Both the position numbers and the translations under genes were made by a program. From the NCBI GenBank assembly GCA_036346255.1, contig CM070632.1, positions 53,394,896 through 53,458,895 of the forward strand: a stretch of DNA of 64,000 bases. Reading direction: 5' to 3'. The notes beneath the pieces were generated by a model, which was given only the letters and a program-made list of their open reading frames with translations, was not told the DNA's origin and searched no databases. This stretch comes from Ampelocalamus luodianensis (Eukaryota > Streptophyta > Magnoliopsida > Poales > Poaceae). Position 1 is the stretch's first letter. Each line of letters starts with the position of its first letter. This document shows, in pieces, positions 1-10,065 of this stretch.

Positions 1-258
1 GGCGAAGTGGGCGATTGCTTCACCAAGATTGGACTTGGTCTTTTGGAGAAAGATCGAGACAGGGGTATTTTGGTAATTTCACCAAATACCGCCTTGGTGA
101 CTTTTGGCTAAACCGCGGCGCGGGTCGGCACATGGTGAAGCGGTTTAGGTCAATATATGATGATGACGACGCTTTAAGATGCGTGCGTGTGTTAACCCAT
201 TGTGTGTTAGGGTTTAATGGGTGCCCTAATGGAATATTCTCTAGGATCTAGCCTCCAC

Positions 259-266
259 TATATAAG
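259..266 (+). promoter_or_regulatory. TATA box of the Copia LTR promoter
   Basis: TATATAAG lies in the first third of the LTR, followed about 30 bp later by the likely transcription start. This is the usual place for the element's own promoter. Inferred from position and motif only. Confidence 0.5.
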
Positions 267-849
267 GGCTAAGTGCTGGTTGCACCTTAAGCCCTTTAGC
301 CATTTGTAACCCTATTTTGGTGTTTTAGGATTTTGGGAAGAAGAGAGGAGAGCTAGGGTTTCTAGAGAATGGATTGAGTGTGTGCTCTTGGATAGAGCTT
401 TGTCCTCCATGTGGGAGTGGCTGTAAACATCAATCATCCATCTATCCAATCAATCAAAGGAAAGATTTCACAAGTTGTATCTCTTTGTGTCCATCCACTC
501 TATTTGTGATTTTGGGGCTTTCTTTGATCCGCGAGTTTTTGCTTGGTTTCTTCTCTTGATCTAGCTTGCTGTGACATGTGGGAACACATTTAGGTTCATC
601 TTGATCATCAATCACCCACGAGCAAGTCTCTAGATCATATTTCGATTTTGACTCGGTTTTGAAGCACTCTTCGTTCAAGCTGAAAAAGATAGGAACTTTG
701 GTATGGATCTCTGCGTTCTTTGATTGGAATAGGTTCCTAATATCTTTAAGAAGGTGTGGTTCAAATTTCATGAAGTTTGGCCTTACGGATCAAAAGTTAG
801 ACCGATTTTCGTTTTGGAACCCGAGTTGATTTTCCTGTTCATCGTGCCT

Positions 850-948
850 GAGGTTAGTCCGCACTTTTGCCTAAGGTCAGTCCGACCTGAGGTTAGTCCG
901 CACTTTTGCCTGAGGTCAGTCCGCACTTTTGCCTGAGGTCAGTCCGAC
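850..948 (+). repeat. Short tandem repeat inside the Copia LTR
   Basis: About four imperfect copies of a roughly 23-bp unit, GAGGTCAGTCCGCACTTTTG plus CCT, some with a GTCCGACCT variant. Copies differ by single substitutions (GAGGTTAG versus GAGGTCAG), so this is an older tandem expansion within the LTR. Confidence 0.75.
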
Positions 949-1154
949 CCTCTGGTTTAGATCTTTTTGATCTCTAGTTTTGGTCTCTTGTTTGGGGTTT
1001 TGATTTGGGTTCAACACAAGTCCTCTGCAGTACTTGTATGTTGATCTTCATAGCTTTTTTAGCTATTGGAGTGATATTTGTGTTGAACCTAATCAAGGTG
1101 AAAAACTGAGCGTGCTCCTATTCACCCCCCTCTAGTCGCCTCTTTGGTCCAACA

Positions 1155-1714
1155 CTGTTCTCTGTGACTTGTTGAGTACATTCAAACGTACTCATGGTTT
1201 TAAGCCCTCTGTTTGAGCAGTGTTTGAAGATGACCAAATTCAGGGCAGTACAGACCTCTTCGAGGAGGAGTTCTTTGACATCCAAACCTTCTAGGAGACG
1301 TCCTCTAGTCGACAGCCTGTGGGTTTGCTGGATGGCTCCACGTGTTTTGTATTTTGTTCGTTGTGCAGGTTTTGTTGTCGTTTTTGTAAACCCGTGTTGG
1401 CAACCGCTGTAAACAACCTTGGCCATAAGGCCCTTGTTAATATATTTGTGTCTTGCTTATCCTGTTGTTTAAAGTTGCTGGATTGTGTAGCTTTGATTTA
1501 ACCTAGGTGGTCTTGTGCGAGTTAGCAAGTGTTCCTGGGACTAACTCAGTGCACGGAGCTAGGACCTCCAGGAGGTCCTCGTGATCTCCTAGGAGGTCCT
1601 GGAGGACCTCCTCCGGAGGTGCTCTTAGAGGACTTACAGGACCTCCGGGTAGTCCTGCGGACCTCCCTAAGGGGTCCTAGGAGGTCTTCTAGGTGCACTC
1701 TGGGGTGGTCCCCA
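1155..1714 (+). mobile_element. 3' end fragment of a Tekay-like gypsy LTR
   Basis: This stretch matches the end of the longer LTR at about 27660-28219. It shares the GAGTACATTCAA/CGTACTCATGG segment, the paired phrase TTTAAGCCCTCTGTTTGAGC, and a tail crowded with GGAGGTCC and GGACCTCC words. It starts directly after the Copia LTR end and stops where reverse-transcriptase coding sequence begins, so both edges look like truncation junctions. Non-coding. Confidence 0.7.
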
Positions 1715-4058
1715 TAGTATGCATGCATCCTGATGATGTGGAGAAGACGGACTTTCGTACTCATCAGGGACTTTTTGAATTCTTGGTGATGCCATTTGGA
1801 TTGACTAATGCTCCGCCAACATTTCAAGCTTCGATGAACTCGGTTCTTGGCCCCTACATTCGCCAGTTTGTTTTAGTCTTCTTTGATGATATTTTGATTT
1901 ATAGTACATCTTGGTCAGCTCACCTCTATCATGCTTGTACGTTTTTTTGCATACTTAAGGACCACAATTTTTTTTCTCAAGAAAAGCGTTTGTTTGGCGA
2001 ACTTTATGTTGCTTATTTTGGGCATATTATTAGTGGCAAGGGTGTGGCCATGGACAATCAGAACATACAAGTTGTGACCGAGTGGCCGTGCCCACGTACT
2101 GTACGTGCTCTTTGTGGATTTCTTGGACTCGCTGGCTATTATCGGCGGTTTATTAAAGATCATGGCTTGTTAGTAGCCCCCCTAACCAAATTATTAAAAA
2201 GGGACAGTTTTTCTTGGATGGATGACGCTTCCAAGGCTTTTCAGGCTCTCAAAGATGCTTTATCTTCTGCCCCTGTATTGCAACTTCCAGATTTCACTAA
2301 AGATTTTATTGTTGAATGTGATGCTTCCAGCTCTGGTTTTGGAGCAGTTCTTCTCTAAGGTGATGGCCACCTCGCTTTCCTTAGTCGCCCAATTGCTGCC
2401 AGGCATCAACATTTAGCAGCATATGAACGTGAGTTAATTGGAATACTGGATTAGTTCAAGCTGTGCGTCATTGGCAACCATATTTGTGGGGACATACTTT
2501 TCTTGTTCGCACCGATCATTATAGTCTAAAATTTTTACTTGATCAACATCTTACTACTATTCCACAACATCATTGGGTAAGCAAGCTTCTTGGGTTTGAT
2601 TTCACGATTGAATACGCCTAGGCATAACATCGTGGTCGATGTTCTTCTCGTCGAGACTCGGTTGGTGTTGTTTGTGCGCTGTCGGCTCCTCAGATTTCTC
2701 TTTTTGATGATCTTCAGCATGAGGTGCGCACAATTCCCGACTTATCAACCCTTCGGGATCAGATTATGGCTGGTACAACACAGCATAGTCAGATTGGAAC
2801 ATAGTGGATGATCTGATTACTTTCAATGGGCGTGTTTTTTCTCACTGTCCTCATCATCATTACTGGCTATTTTAGTAGCAGCACACACTCCAGGACATGA
2901 AGGTATCCAAAAAACGATTCATCGTCTGAGGGACGATTTTCATGTTCCTCACGCTCGCAAAGTCGTTCAGGAATTTGTGCAAGCTTGTCTCACATGTCAA
3001 CATAATAAAACGGAACATCTTCATCTGGCCAGCCTTCTTCAACCTTTGGAGGTACCAAATCAAATTTGGGGGACATTACTATGGATTTTATTGAAGGGAT
3101 GCCCAAGGTACATGGCAAGTCAATCATTCTAACTGTTGTTGATCGTTTCTCCAGGTATGTGCATTTCCTTCCTCTAGCGCATCCTTACTCGACTAGTTCC
3201 GTTGCTCGGGTGTTCTTTGACGAGATTGTTCGTCTTTATGGGATCCCCTCTTCCATTGTGAGCGACAATCGGAGCACTGCTTTTCACCCACAATCAGATG
3301 TGCAATCAGAGATTGTTAATAAAGTTATTGCAATGTATTTGCACTGCCTTACAGGAGATAGACCTCGGCAATGGCTTCAATGGCTTCTTTGGGCTGAATA
3401 TTGTTACAACACTTCATATCATTCTTCACTTAAAGATACACCATTTAAGGTTGTCTACGGTCGTGATCCTCTTTTGCACACCTATGATCCTGGTTATGCT
3501 CGCGTGGCGGCAGTTGATTGATTACTATTAGACTGTGATGAACTGATTGCAGACATTCATGACCGGCTACTCCATGTACAACAGCAGTACAAATCAGCAT
3601 ATGACTCGCCATCGTGAGCTTCAATTTGTTGTTGGTCAATGGCTATGGCTACGCCTTCACCACCATCCTGCAACATCTTTGGCAATCTGAACTTATCATA
3701 AGTTAGCTCCATGCTTTTATGGGCCTTATCAAATTATGGAAAAGATTAGATCTGCAGCTTATCGTCTCCAATTACCAGCCAAGGTTAAGTTACATGATGT
3801 GTTTCATGTTAATATTTTGAAGCCTTTTCATGGCAACCCTCCATCAGCACCCCCTTCTTTGCCACTATTACAGAATGGGTAGGTCTGTCTTGTTCCGAAA
3901 AAGGTACTTTCTGCTCGTCGTGCTCGTGACCATTGGCAGATTCTTGTTCAATGGTGTGGACTGCCGGCATCGGAGACTTCTTGGGAGGATTTAGAGCAAT
4001 TCAAGACACAATATCCTTCTTTCCACTCAAGGACGAGTTGTTTGCCAAGGAGGAGAGA
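1715..4058 (+). pseudogene. Decayed Ty3/gypsy (chromovirus-type) pol: RT, RNase H, integrase, C-terminal domain
   Basis: The sequence opens in mid reverse transcriptase (MHPDDVEKT near 1726), with MPFGLTNAPPTF and the catalytic FFDDILIY box still readable to about 1905. RNase H follows (CDASSSGFGAVLL at 2319-2356, then a stop). The integrase has its zinc-binding HTPGHEG...CLTC part near 2887-3000 and core DFIEGMP...VVDRFSRY from 3084. The core is internally deleted: SDNR is followed almost directly by TAFHPQSD (3260-3300), so catalytic spacing is lost. The end (3750-4050) reads HDVFHVNILKPF and LVQWCGLPASETSWEDLEQF, a chromodomain-like tail. Stops and frameshifts occur throughout, so it is non-functional. 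A purine-rich tract (4045-4058) precedes the LTR at 4059. Confidence 0.85.
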
Positions 4059-4458
4059 TGTCATGTGGGGCCTCACGATACGAGACGTAGATCAAAGGGT
4101 TCAATATAAGTTATTTGTTTTCTAGATTAGGAAGTCTTTTAATTAGAGAAGGGTTAATTTAGGGGATTCTATTTGGAGTAAGTCTTTGAGATAGAGTTTA
4201 ATTTAGATAAGGAGAAAGAGTCCTCGTAGAAGATTGTATTAGGAGGCCAAATCCCTATTTAAAGGGCTACGATAGTATCAATGGAGGGGTAGGCAAAACA
4301 ATCTAGTTTCCTCGCCTCATATTCTCTATTTCCTGTCTCTCGCTTTCGGCGCCCTTCCTCCGTGCTTCTCCTTCTTTGTTTCCAACATCCAGAACGGCTC
4401 CTCTAGGGAGGTGCAAGGGACCCGACCACCGTCCTCCGGTTTTCCACGACTACCGCCT

Positions 4459-4841
4459 TGTCACAGACCCTGAACCTGACCCAGAGGAACCTGATGAGGA
4501 ACAGCTGGGCAATGGTTGTTGGCAAGACGAGAGAATCAGCAGGCATCAACGCAGACCTTCAGATCGCTATTCGATGGAGGAGTGGATTTCGTAAGGGGCG
4601 CGTCTCCTAACAGAAAGGAATGCTAGTCCCACTTGTCCGTCCTAGAAACGTTGGAGTACTTCGGCCCTCTCGGATGGGGTGGAAAGGGCATGAAAAATGT
4701 AATGATAGAACACTACTTTTTTGAACTTTCCCCTTAGTTCCTCCTCTTCCTTCCTCCCTTCTCCTACCAATCCCAGTCTACCTCTAAAATCTCCTGAACC
4801 TTTGGTGTGGATATTAGTGAAATCAGAAGAGGGTTGTAACA
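4459..4841 (+). repeat. 5' LTR of the Reina-like element
   Basis: 383 bp, TG at 4459 to CA at 4841. It aligns along its whole length with 9655-10034 and is preceded by the CGCCT target copy. The second LTR carries a small deletion in the pyrimidine-rich part near 9950. Confidence 0.95.
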
Positions 4842-4844
4842 ATT

Positions 4845-4856
4845 TGGTATCAGAGC
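4845..4856 (+). promoter_or_regulatory. Primer-binding site for initiator tRNA-Met
   Basis: TGGTATCAGAGC, three bases after the 5' LTR end. It is the standard complement to the 3' end of initiator tRNA-Met used by many plant LTR elements. Confidence 0.9.
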
Positions 4857-4895
4857 AAGGTCTCGAAACCCTGGATCGCCCGCGCTATCACACGC

Positions 4896-6250
4896 GTGCT
4901 TAGGCCCAATCACAAGAGATGGAGAATCAGAGAGTTGACACAGGTGATTATGGCGCAGAGCGAATCGATCAAGACTCTACAAGCCAAGAGCGAAGCTATT
5001 CATACCACCGTTGAGGAGATCAAACCGGCGGTGCTCGAGCTGCAGAAATGGAAACCGGAGATGGAGTCTTCGGTTGATGGCTTGTAGTCAGAGGTGGGCG
5101 AAGTGCGGACGCAGGTCATCCAGATCGCATGAAATCCTGTGTTGGCCTTACAGCCAGTGGATCTGCCGCCGATCCTTCCCCTACGTGACACCAAGCGGGA
5201 GCTTGAACCTGAGATGGATCTAATGTCATCGGGCAAGGAAGGAGTAACCCCGACTCGTAGCAAACGGGTTCTTGGAGCCGTTGGACATCGGGAGGGTTTC
5301 TCTCATCAGGGTAATGTTGTTGGGGAAAGATTTCACACCATTTTGCCTCAAGGCACTGGTATGTCTGATCGAACTGAGTTGTACTCTCATGCGATTGATT
5401 CTAGGGGACATTCGGCCAAACAGCAAGGAACCTATCATCATCACCATCCCCCGCTTAAACTTGATTTCCCGTAGTTTGATGGAGAAAATCCCAAGGCCTC
5501 GCAACTCAAGTGTGAAAATTATTTTTGAATCTGCTCAGTTCATCTCGAGTTTATGGTTAGTGTTGCCACAATGTACTTTGGGGAGGGGCTCTTCGTGGTT
5601 GCAAGGATCCAGAGCCTATAGCAGGTTTGAGAATTGGGAAGCTTTCGTAGAGGCCGTTTGCGTCAGGTTCGGTAGAGAAGAATTCTAGCAATTGGTGAGG
5701 TAGTTCAATCGACTTTGCCAGACCAGCACCGTAGTAGAGTATGCAGAGAAGTTCAATGAGCTTATGCACAATTTGTTGGCGCATCATTCGTCTTGGAACC
5801 CAGTATTTTTTGTCACACAATTTGTGGATGGACTGTAGGGGGACATAAAATCAACGGTGGTATTGCATAGACCACCGGATCTTGATACTGCTGTGGCGCT
5901 GGCGGGATTACAGGAAGAAGTTATGGACACAACCCGAAGGGATCCTCTTCGCATGGAGTTTCCTTCTAGTGCGTGATCGAGCTTGCGCATGGCGCTGCCA
6001 CTTCCACCACCTACAGGAAGAGGAACACCCAGAACAGGAAATCGATTGAACGATTATAGGGGTGTGGAGGGAGCGAGAGCAATTTTGGTGGACGACAAGC
6101 TCGGGGCTCTCCATGCTTACCGCCAAGCAAGAGGGTTGTGCCACACTTACGGGGAGCACTGGTCTAGGGAGCATAAATGTGCCCCAACTGTTCAACTTCA
6201 TGTGGTTGAAAAACTTTGGGGATGATGGAGGAAGAGGATCGTGATTCGCA
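4896..6250 (+). pseudogene. Decayed gag of the Reina-like element
   Basis: Coding-like sequence runs from just after the primer site but is split by stops and shifts into pieces in different frames. The N-terminal part (4920-5130) is rich in charged residues and coiled-coil-like (SESIKTLQAKSEAI). A gag core follows: KLDFP at 5458-5472, then a capsid-like stretch around 5560-5900 with FVDGL. Near 6120-6180 comes a cysteine/histidine stretch that may be a remnant of the gag zinc knuckle (CHTYGEHWSREHKC). No uninterrupted protein can be made. Boundaries are approximate. Confidence 0.7.
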
Positions 6251-9200
6251 GGAAAAAGATGAAGGGGAGTCGCTATTGGGGGTGGACTTAATGGCAATAT
6301 CTCAAGAGGTAGTACAAGGAATCGTCAACACGAGAACATTGCGTTTACGGGGCACTATTCAAAATCAGGCAGTTGTCATGCTAGTTGACTCAGGCAGCTC
6401 ACATTGTTTTATGAGTGAGGAATTCTCTAGGAGACTCAGTGGGGAGCAACGTTCAATCCATCCAATACGGTACGGTGGCTAATGGGGCATTACTAAAATG
6501 TGTGAGGGAATTTCCTTTTTGTCAGTGGGAGATTCAAGGCCACAGTTTCTATACCACCTTCAGAGTATTGCCTTTGCAATGTTATGATATCATCTTGGGC
6601 ATCAATTGGCTGGAACAGCATAGTCCCACGAATATTCACTGGCTAAGAAAGATATTGTCATACGGTTACAAGGGATGAGGTGTTTGCTTACACGGTATTA
6701 AACCCAGCGTGTCTCAGTGTTGTCTGGTCTGGGAGAGACCACAAGAAAGTTGAGTAGGTAGTTCAAGTACCGAACAATTGTTGGCTCTCACAACTGCAGC
6801 AGGGACCGAAACTGAGATACCTCCACCCATTGAGCGATTGCTGCAGGACTTTCATCATCTCTTCGAGGAGCCCCAAGGGCTGCCACCATGCTGAGCCTTT
6901 GATCACTCTATACCATTGATGCCCAGGATCAAGCCTGTCAACCTACGGTCCTATCGGTACAACCCAACACAAAAGAATGAAATTGAAAAACAAGTGAAGG
7001 AGATGCTTGCTCAAGGTATCATACAACCCAACACTAGCCCGTTTTCATCCCCAGTGTTGCTTGTGCAAAAGAAAGACAAGACATGGCGATTCTGTGTTAA
7101 TTACAGGCATCTGAATGCGGTGACCATAAAAAACGGATACCCTCTCCCGATCATTGATGAGCTACTGGATGAGTTAGCAGGATCTCAGTGGTTCACCAGC
7201 TTGGATCTGCGGGCTGGGTATCATCAAATACGTATGAGGCCAGAAGACGAGCACAAAATAGCCTTCAAAACTCATCTGGGACTTCGAGTTCAGAGTGATG
7301 TCCTACGGCTTAACCAATGCTCCTACGACTTTCCAGGGACTTATGAATACCATCTTAGCGCCTTTATTATGTAAGGGAGTTCTTGTGTTTATTTACGACA
7401 TATTAGTCTACAGCTCTGATTTGCCAAGCCACAGGGACATCCTTCAGAGTGTGTTTGATATTCTGCACCAACATTAGCTGAAAATCAAAAGGTCGAAATG
7501 TTCCTTTGCTAAACAAGAATTGACGTACTTAGGTCATATCATTAGCCGGTAGGGTGTGGTGACAGATCCCAAAAATATCGAAGCGGTGCGTAATTGGACA
7601 GTTCCGTCGAATGTCAAGGAGTTTCGTGGTTTTTGGGCTTAGCCGGTTATTACCGAAAATTTGTGCGCAACTTTGGGCTCATCAGCAGACCTCTTACAGA
7701 TTTATTAAAGAAACAGACGGTCTTTGTTTGGACTGAGGAGAAGGAGGCATCGTTTCAAGCCTTAAAGGAAGCTCTCATCATGGCGCCAGTGTTGGCCTTG
7801 CCGGATTTTAGCAAAGTATTTGAAATTGAAGCTGATGCTTCAGCTACTAGGATTGGCGCCGTGTTGATGCAGGAAGGTCATCCAGTATCTCATTTGAGCA
7901 AGGCATTGGGACCTCGTACTCGTGGGCTGTCGACAGATGAAAAGGAAAGTTTAGCCATTATACTGGCGGTGGACCATTGGAGATCGTATCTGCAACATGC
8001 TGAATTCATTATCAAGACTGATCAACGAAGTTTGGTTCACTTGGATGATTAGCGTCTAACCACTCCGTGGCAACAAAAGGCGATGACCAAACTGCTGGGA
8101 TTACAATATCGCATACGATACAAGAAGGGGGTGGAGAATCGAGCCGCCGATGCTCTATCAAGAAAGGATTCGCAGACTGAGGGAGTGTTGCCTGCTATGT
8201 CCACCTATTTACCAGTGTGGTTGTCAGATCTTGCAACAGGATACAAAGATGATGCTCAGACCACTCGGATCATGGCTGAGTTGGGTGGAGGCAACTCAAA
8301 GCACCCGAAATTTACACTAAAGGATGGGATTGTTCGTTATGATGGGCGAATCTGGATTGGCAGTAATTTGGAGGTTCAACAGAGAATATCACAATCAATG
8401 CATTCCAGTGCAATAGGTGGACATTTGGGATTCCAAGTAACTTATCATAGAACACAAAAGTTGTTTGCATGGCCAGGCATGAAGAAGGACATTCAGCTGT
8501 TTGTGGAGGCTTGCACGGTTTGTAAACAAGCAAAGGCTGAACATGTCAAGTACCCGGGGCTCTTACAGCCTCTTCCTGTTCCAGAACAAGCCTGGCAGAT
8601 GATCTCACTAGATTTTATTGAGGGACTGCACCGATCGGCAAACTATAACAGTATAATGGTGGTGGTTGATAAATTCTCCAAATATGGACACTTTGTGCCA
8701 TTGGCTCATCCCTTCACGGTGTTCCAGGTAGCCCAAGCCTTCATCAGCAATGTCTTTAAGCTCCATGGCTTGCCTCAATCCATTATCTCTGATCGAGACC
8801 GCATATTTACTAGTACTCTTTGGAGAGAGTTGTTCGATTGGTTAACACTCATCTCAGAATGAGTTCGGCTTACCATCCGCAAACGGATGGGTAGACAGAA
8901 CGGGCCAACCAATGTTTAGAAACATATCTTCGTTGCTTTGTGCATGCCTGCCCGCGTAGATAGTCTGAGTGGCTTGCTTTGGCGGAAGTTTGGTACAATA
9001 TTTCTTATCATACTACTCTCAAGAGATCACCGTTTGAGGTTTTGTATGGACATAGCCCAAGACATTTAGGTGTGACTGATCCTTCCTCTTGTGCTTCGGC
9101 AGATTTAGCCGCCTAGTTGAAACACAGAGAATTGATGACGAAGTTGTTGCGGCAGCACCTCAATCGAGCTGCGGATGAAAGTGCAAGCTGACACTAAACG

Positions 9201-9648
9201 ATCAGAGCGGCAGTTCCTTCCTTTGGATTGGGTGTACTTGAAATTACAACCGTATGTTCAATCGTCGGTAGCTACAAGAGCTAATCATAAACTTGCTTTC
9301 CGCTAGTTCGCGCCTTTTCAGGTGGAGCAGAAGGTTGGAGCAGTGGTGTCCAAGCTTCGATTACCCCCGACGTGCAGCATTCACCCAATAATACATGTCT
9401 CTCAGCTGAAGAAAGCCTTGTTCCTCGGCGAGATTTTGCATAAAGGATTGCCTGAACTTGACGAGGATCGGGGTGCCGTGTAGAGTACTGAAACGCCGTC
9501 TTCATCGGGCTAGACCGGTTTCAGGCACCCAGGTCTTGGTGCAATGGTCTGGATCTTCACCAGCGAACGCCACCTGGGAGGACTTCATCGAGCTGAAGAA
9601 CCGTTTCCCTCATGCTCCGGCTTGGGGTCAAGCCGGTTCTGAAGGGGG
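6251..9648 (+). pseudogene. Decayed pol of the Reina-like element (PR-RT-RH-IN-chromodomain)
   Basis: Domains in order: aspartic protease with VMLVDSGSSH (6378-6407); reverse transcriptase from PRIKPVNLRSY (6922) through SLDLRAGYHQI, with a frameshift near 7275-7290 and a continuation at YGLTNAPTTFQG; RNase H (EADASATRIGAVLM, 7828-7870); integrase zinc finger (8400-8530) and core (LDFIEGL near 8608, SDRDRIF near 8788), with a frameshift at about 8845; and a chromodomain-like end, VLVQWSGSSPANATWEDF (9535-9588). The RT catalytic box reads FIYDILVYS, so one of the two essential aspartates is lost. At least four stops or shifts make it non-functional. Confidence 0.9.
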
Positions 9649-9654
9649 AGGGAA

Positions 9655-10034
9655 TGTCACAGACCCTGAACCCAACCCGGAGGAACCTGACAAGGAACAG
9701 CTGGGCAATGGTTGTCGGGCAAGACCAGAGAATCAGCAGGCGTCAACGTAGACCTTCAGATCGCTATCCGACAGAGGAGTGGATTTCGTAAGGGGCGTGT
9801 CTCCTAATAGAAAGGAATGCTGGTCCCACTTGTCCGTCCTAGAAACGCTGGAGTACTTAGGCCCTCTCGGATGGGGTGGAAAGGGCATGAAAAATGTAAT
9901 GGCAGAACACTACTTTTCTGAACTTTCCCCTTTGTTCATCCTCTTCCTTCCTCCCTTTACCAATCCCAGTCTACATCTGAAATCTCCTGAACCTTTGGTG
10001 TGGATATTAGTGAAATCAGAAGAGGGTTGTAACA
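9655..10034 (+). repeat. 3' LTR of the Reina-like element
   Basis: 380 bp, starting TGTCACAGACCC and ending GTAACA, followed directly by the second target copy CGCCT (10035-10039). Preceded by the purine tract that primes plus-strand DNA synthesis. Confidence 0.95.
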
Positions 10035-10065
10035 CGCCTACGATCTCTGACCCGTGCCCGTGACA

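Larger units (their letters stand above)
1..1154 (+). mobile_element. Copia-type LTR, 5'-truncated by the window edge
   Basis: Non-coding sequence with a TATA box (near 259) and a long T-rich transcribed region. Its terminal block, CTATTCACCCCCCTCTAGTC (1119-1138), is a phrase typical of the 3' end of SIRE/Maximus-like Copia LTRs in grasses. The last bases are CAACA at 1150-1154, a normal LTR 3' terminus. A related terminal phrase occurs at 34468-34488. The 5' end lies outside the window, so length and target duplication cannot be judged. No coding sequence is seen; the short open frames here are chance. Family assignment is by the terminal phrase only. Confidence 0.65.
4459..10034 (+). mobile_element. 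Full-length Ty3/gypsy retrotransposon, Reina-like chromovirus
   Basis: A complete 5.6-kb element. Its two LTRs (4459-4841 and 9655-10034) both start TGTCACAGACCC and end GGTTGTAACA. The 5-bp target duplication CGCCT is present at 4454-4458 and 10035-10039. Inside are a primer-binding site, decayed gag, protease, RT, RNase H, integrase and a chromodomain-like C-terminus, then a purine tract (GAAGGGGGAGGGAA). Short LTRs, small size, pol order and chromodomain fit the Reina chromovirus lineage. Internal frames are broken by many stops, so it is non-autonomous. The LTRs differ at visible sites (for example CCTGACCCAGAGG versus CCCAACCCGGAGG), so the insertion is not recent. Confidence 0.95.
4059..10065 (+). 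repeat. LTR of the decayed gypsy element, split by the nested Reina-like insertion
   Basis: The LTR begins TGTCATGTGGGGCC right after a purine tract and has a TATA-like CTATTTAAAG at 4254-4263. It is interrupted at 4458 and resumes at 10040, ending CCGTGACA at 10065. Removing the nested element leaves about 425 bp. Just after the end comes TGGTATTAAGG, which resembles a tRNA primer-binding site. That is unexpected after a 3' LTR and suggests this LTR belongs to a recombined or tandem arrangement. Confidence 0.7.

Noticed and set aside
5139..5504. Overlapping frames on both strands in the Reina-like gag
   Set aside because: Only the plus strand fits element order; the rest are shadows of decayed gag.
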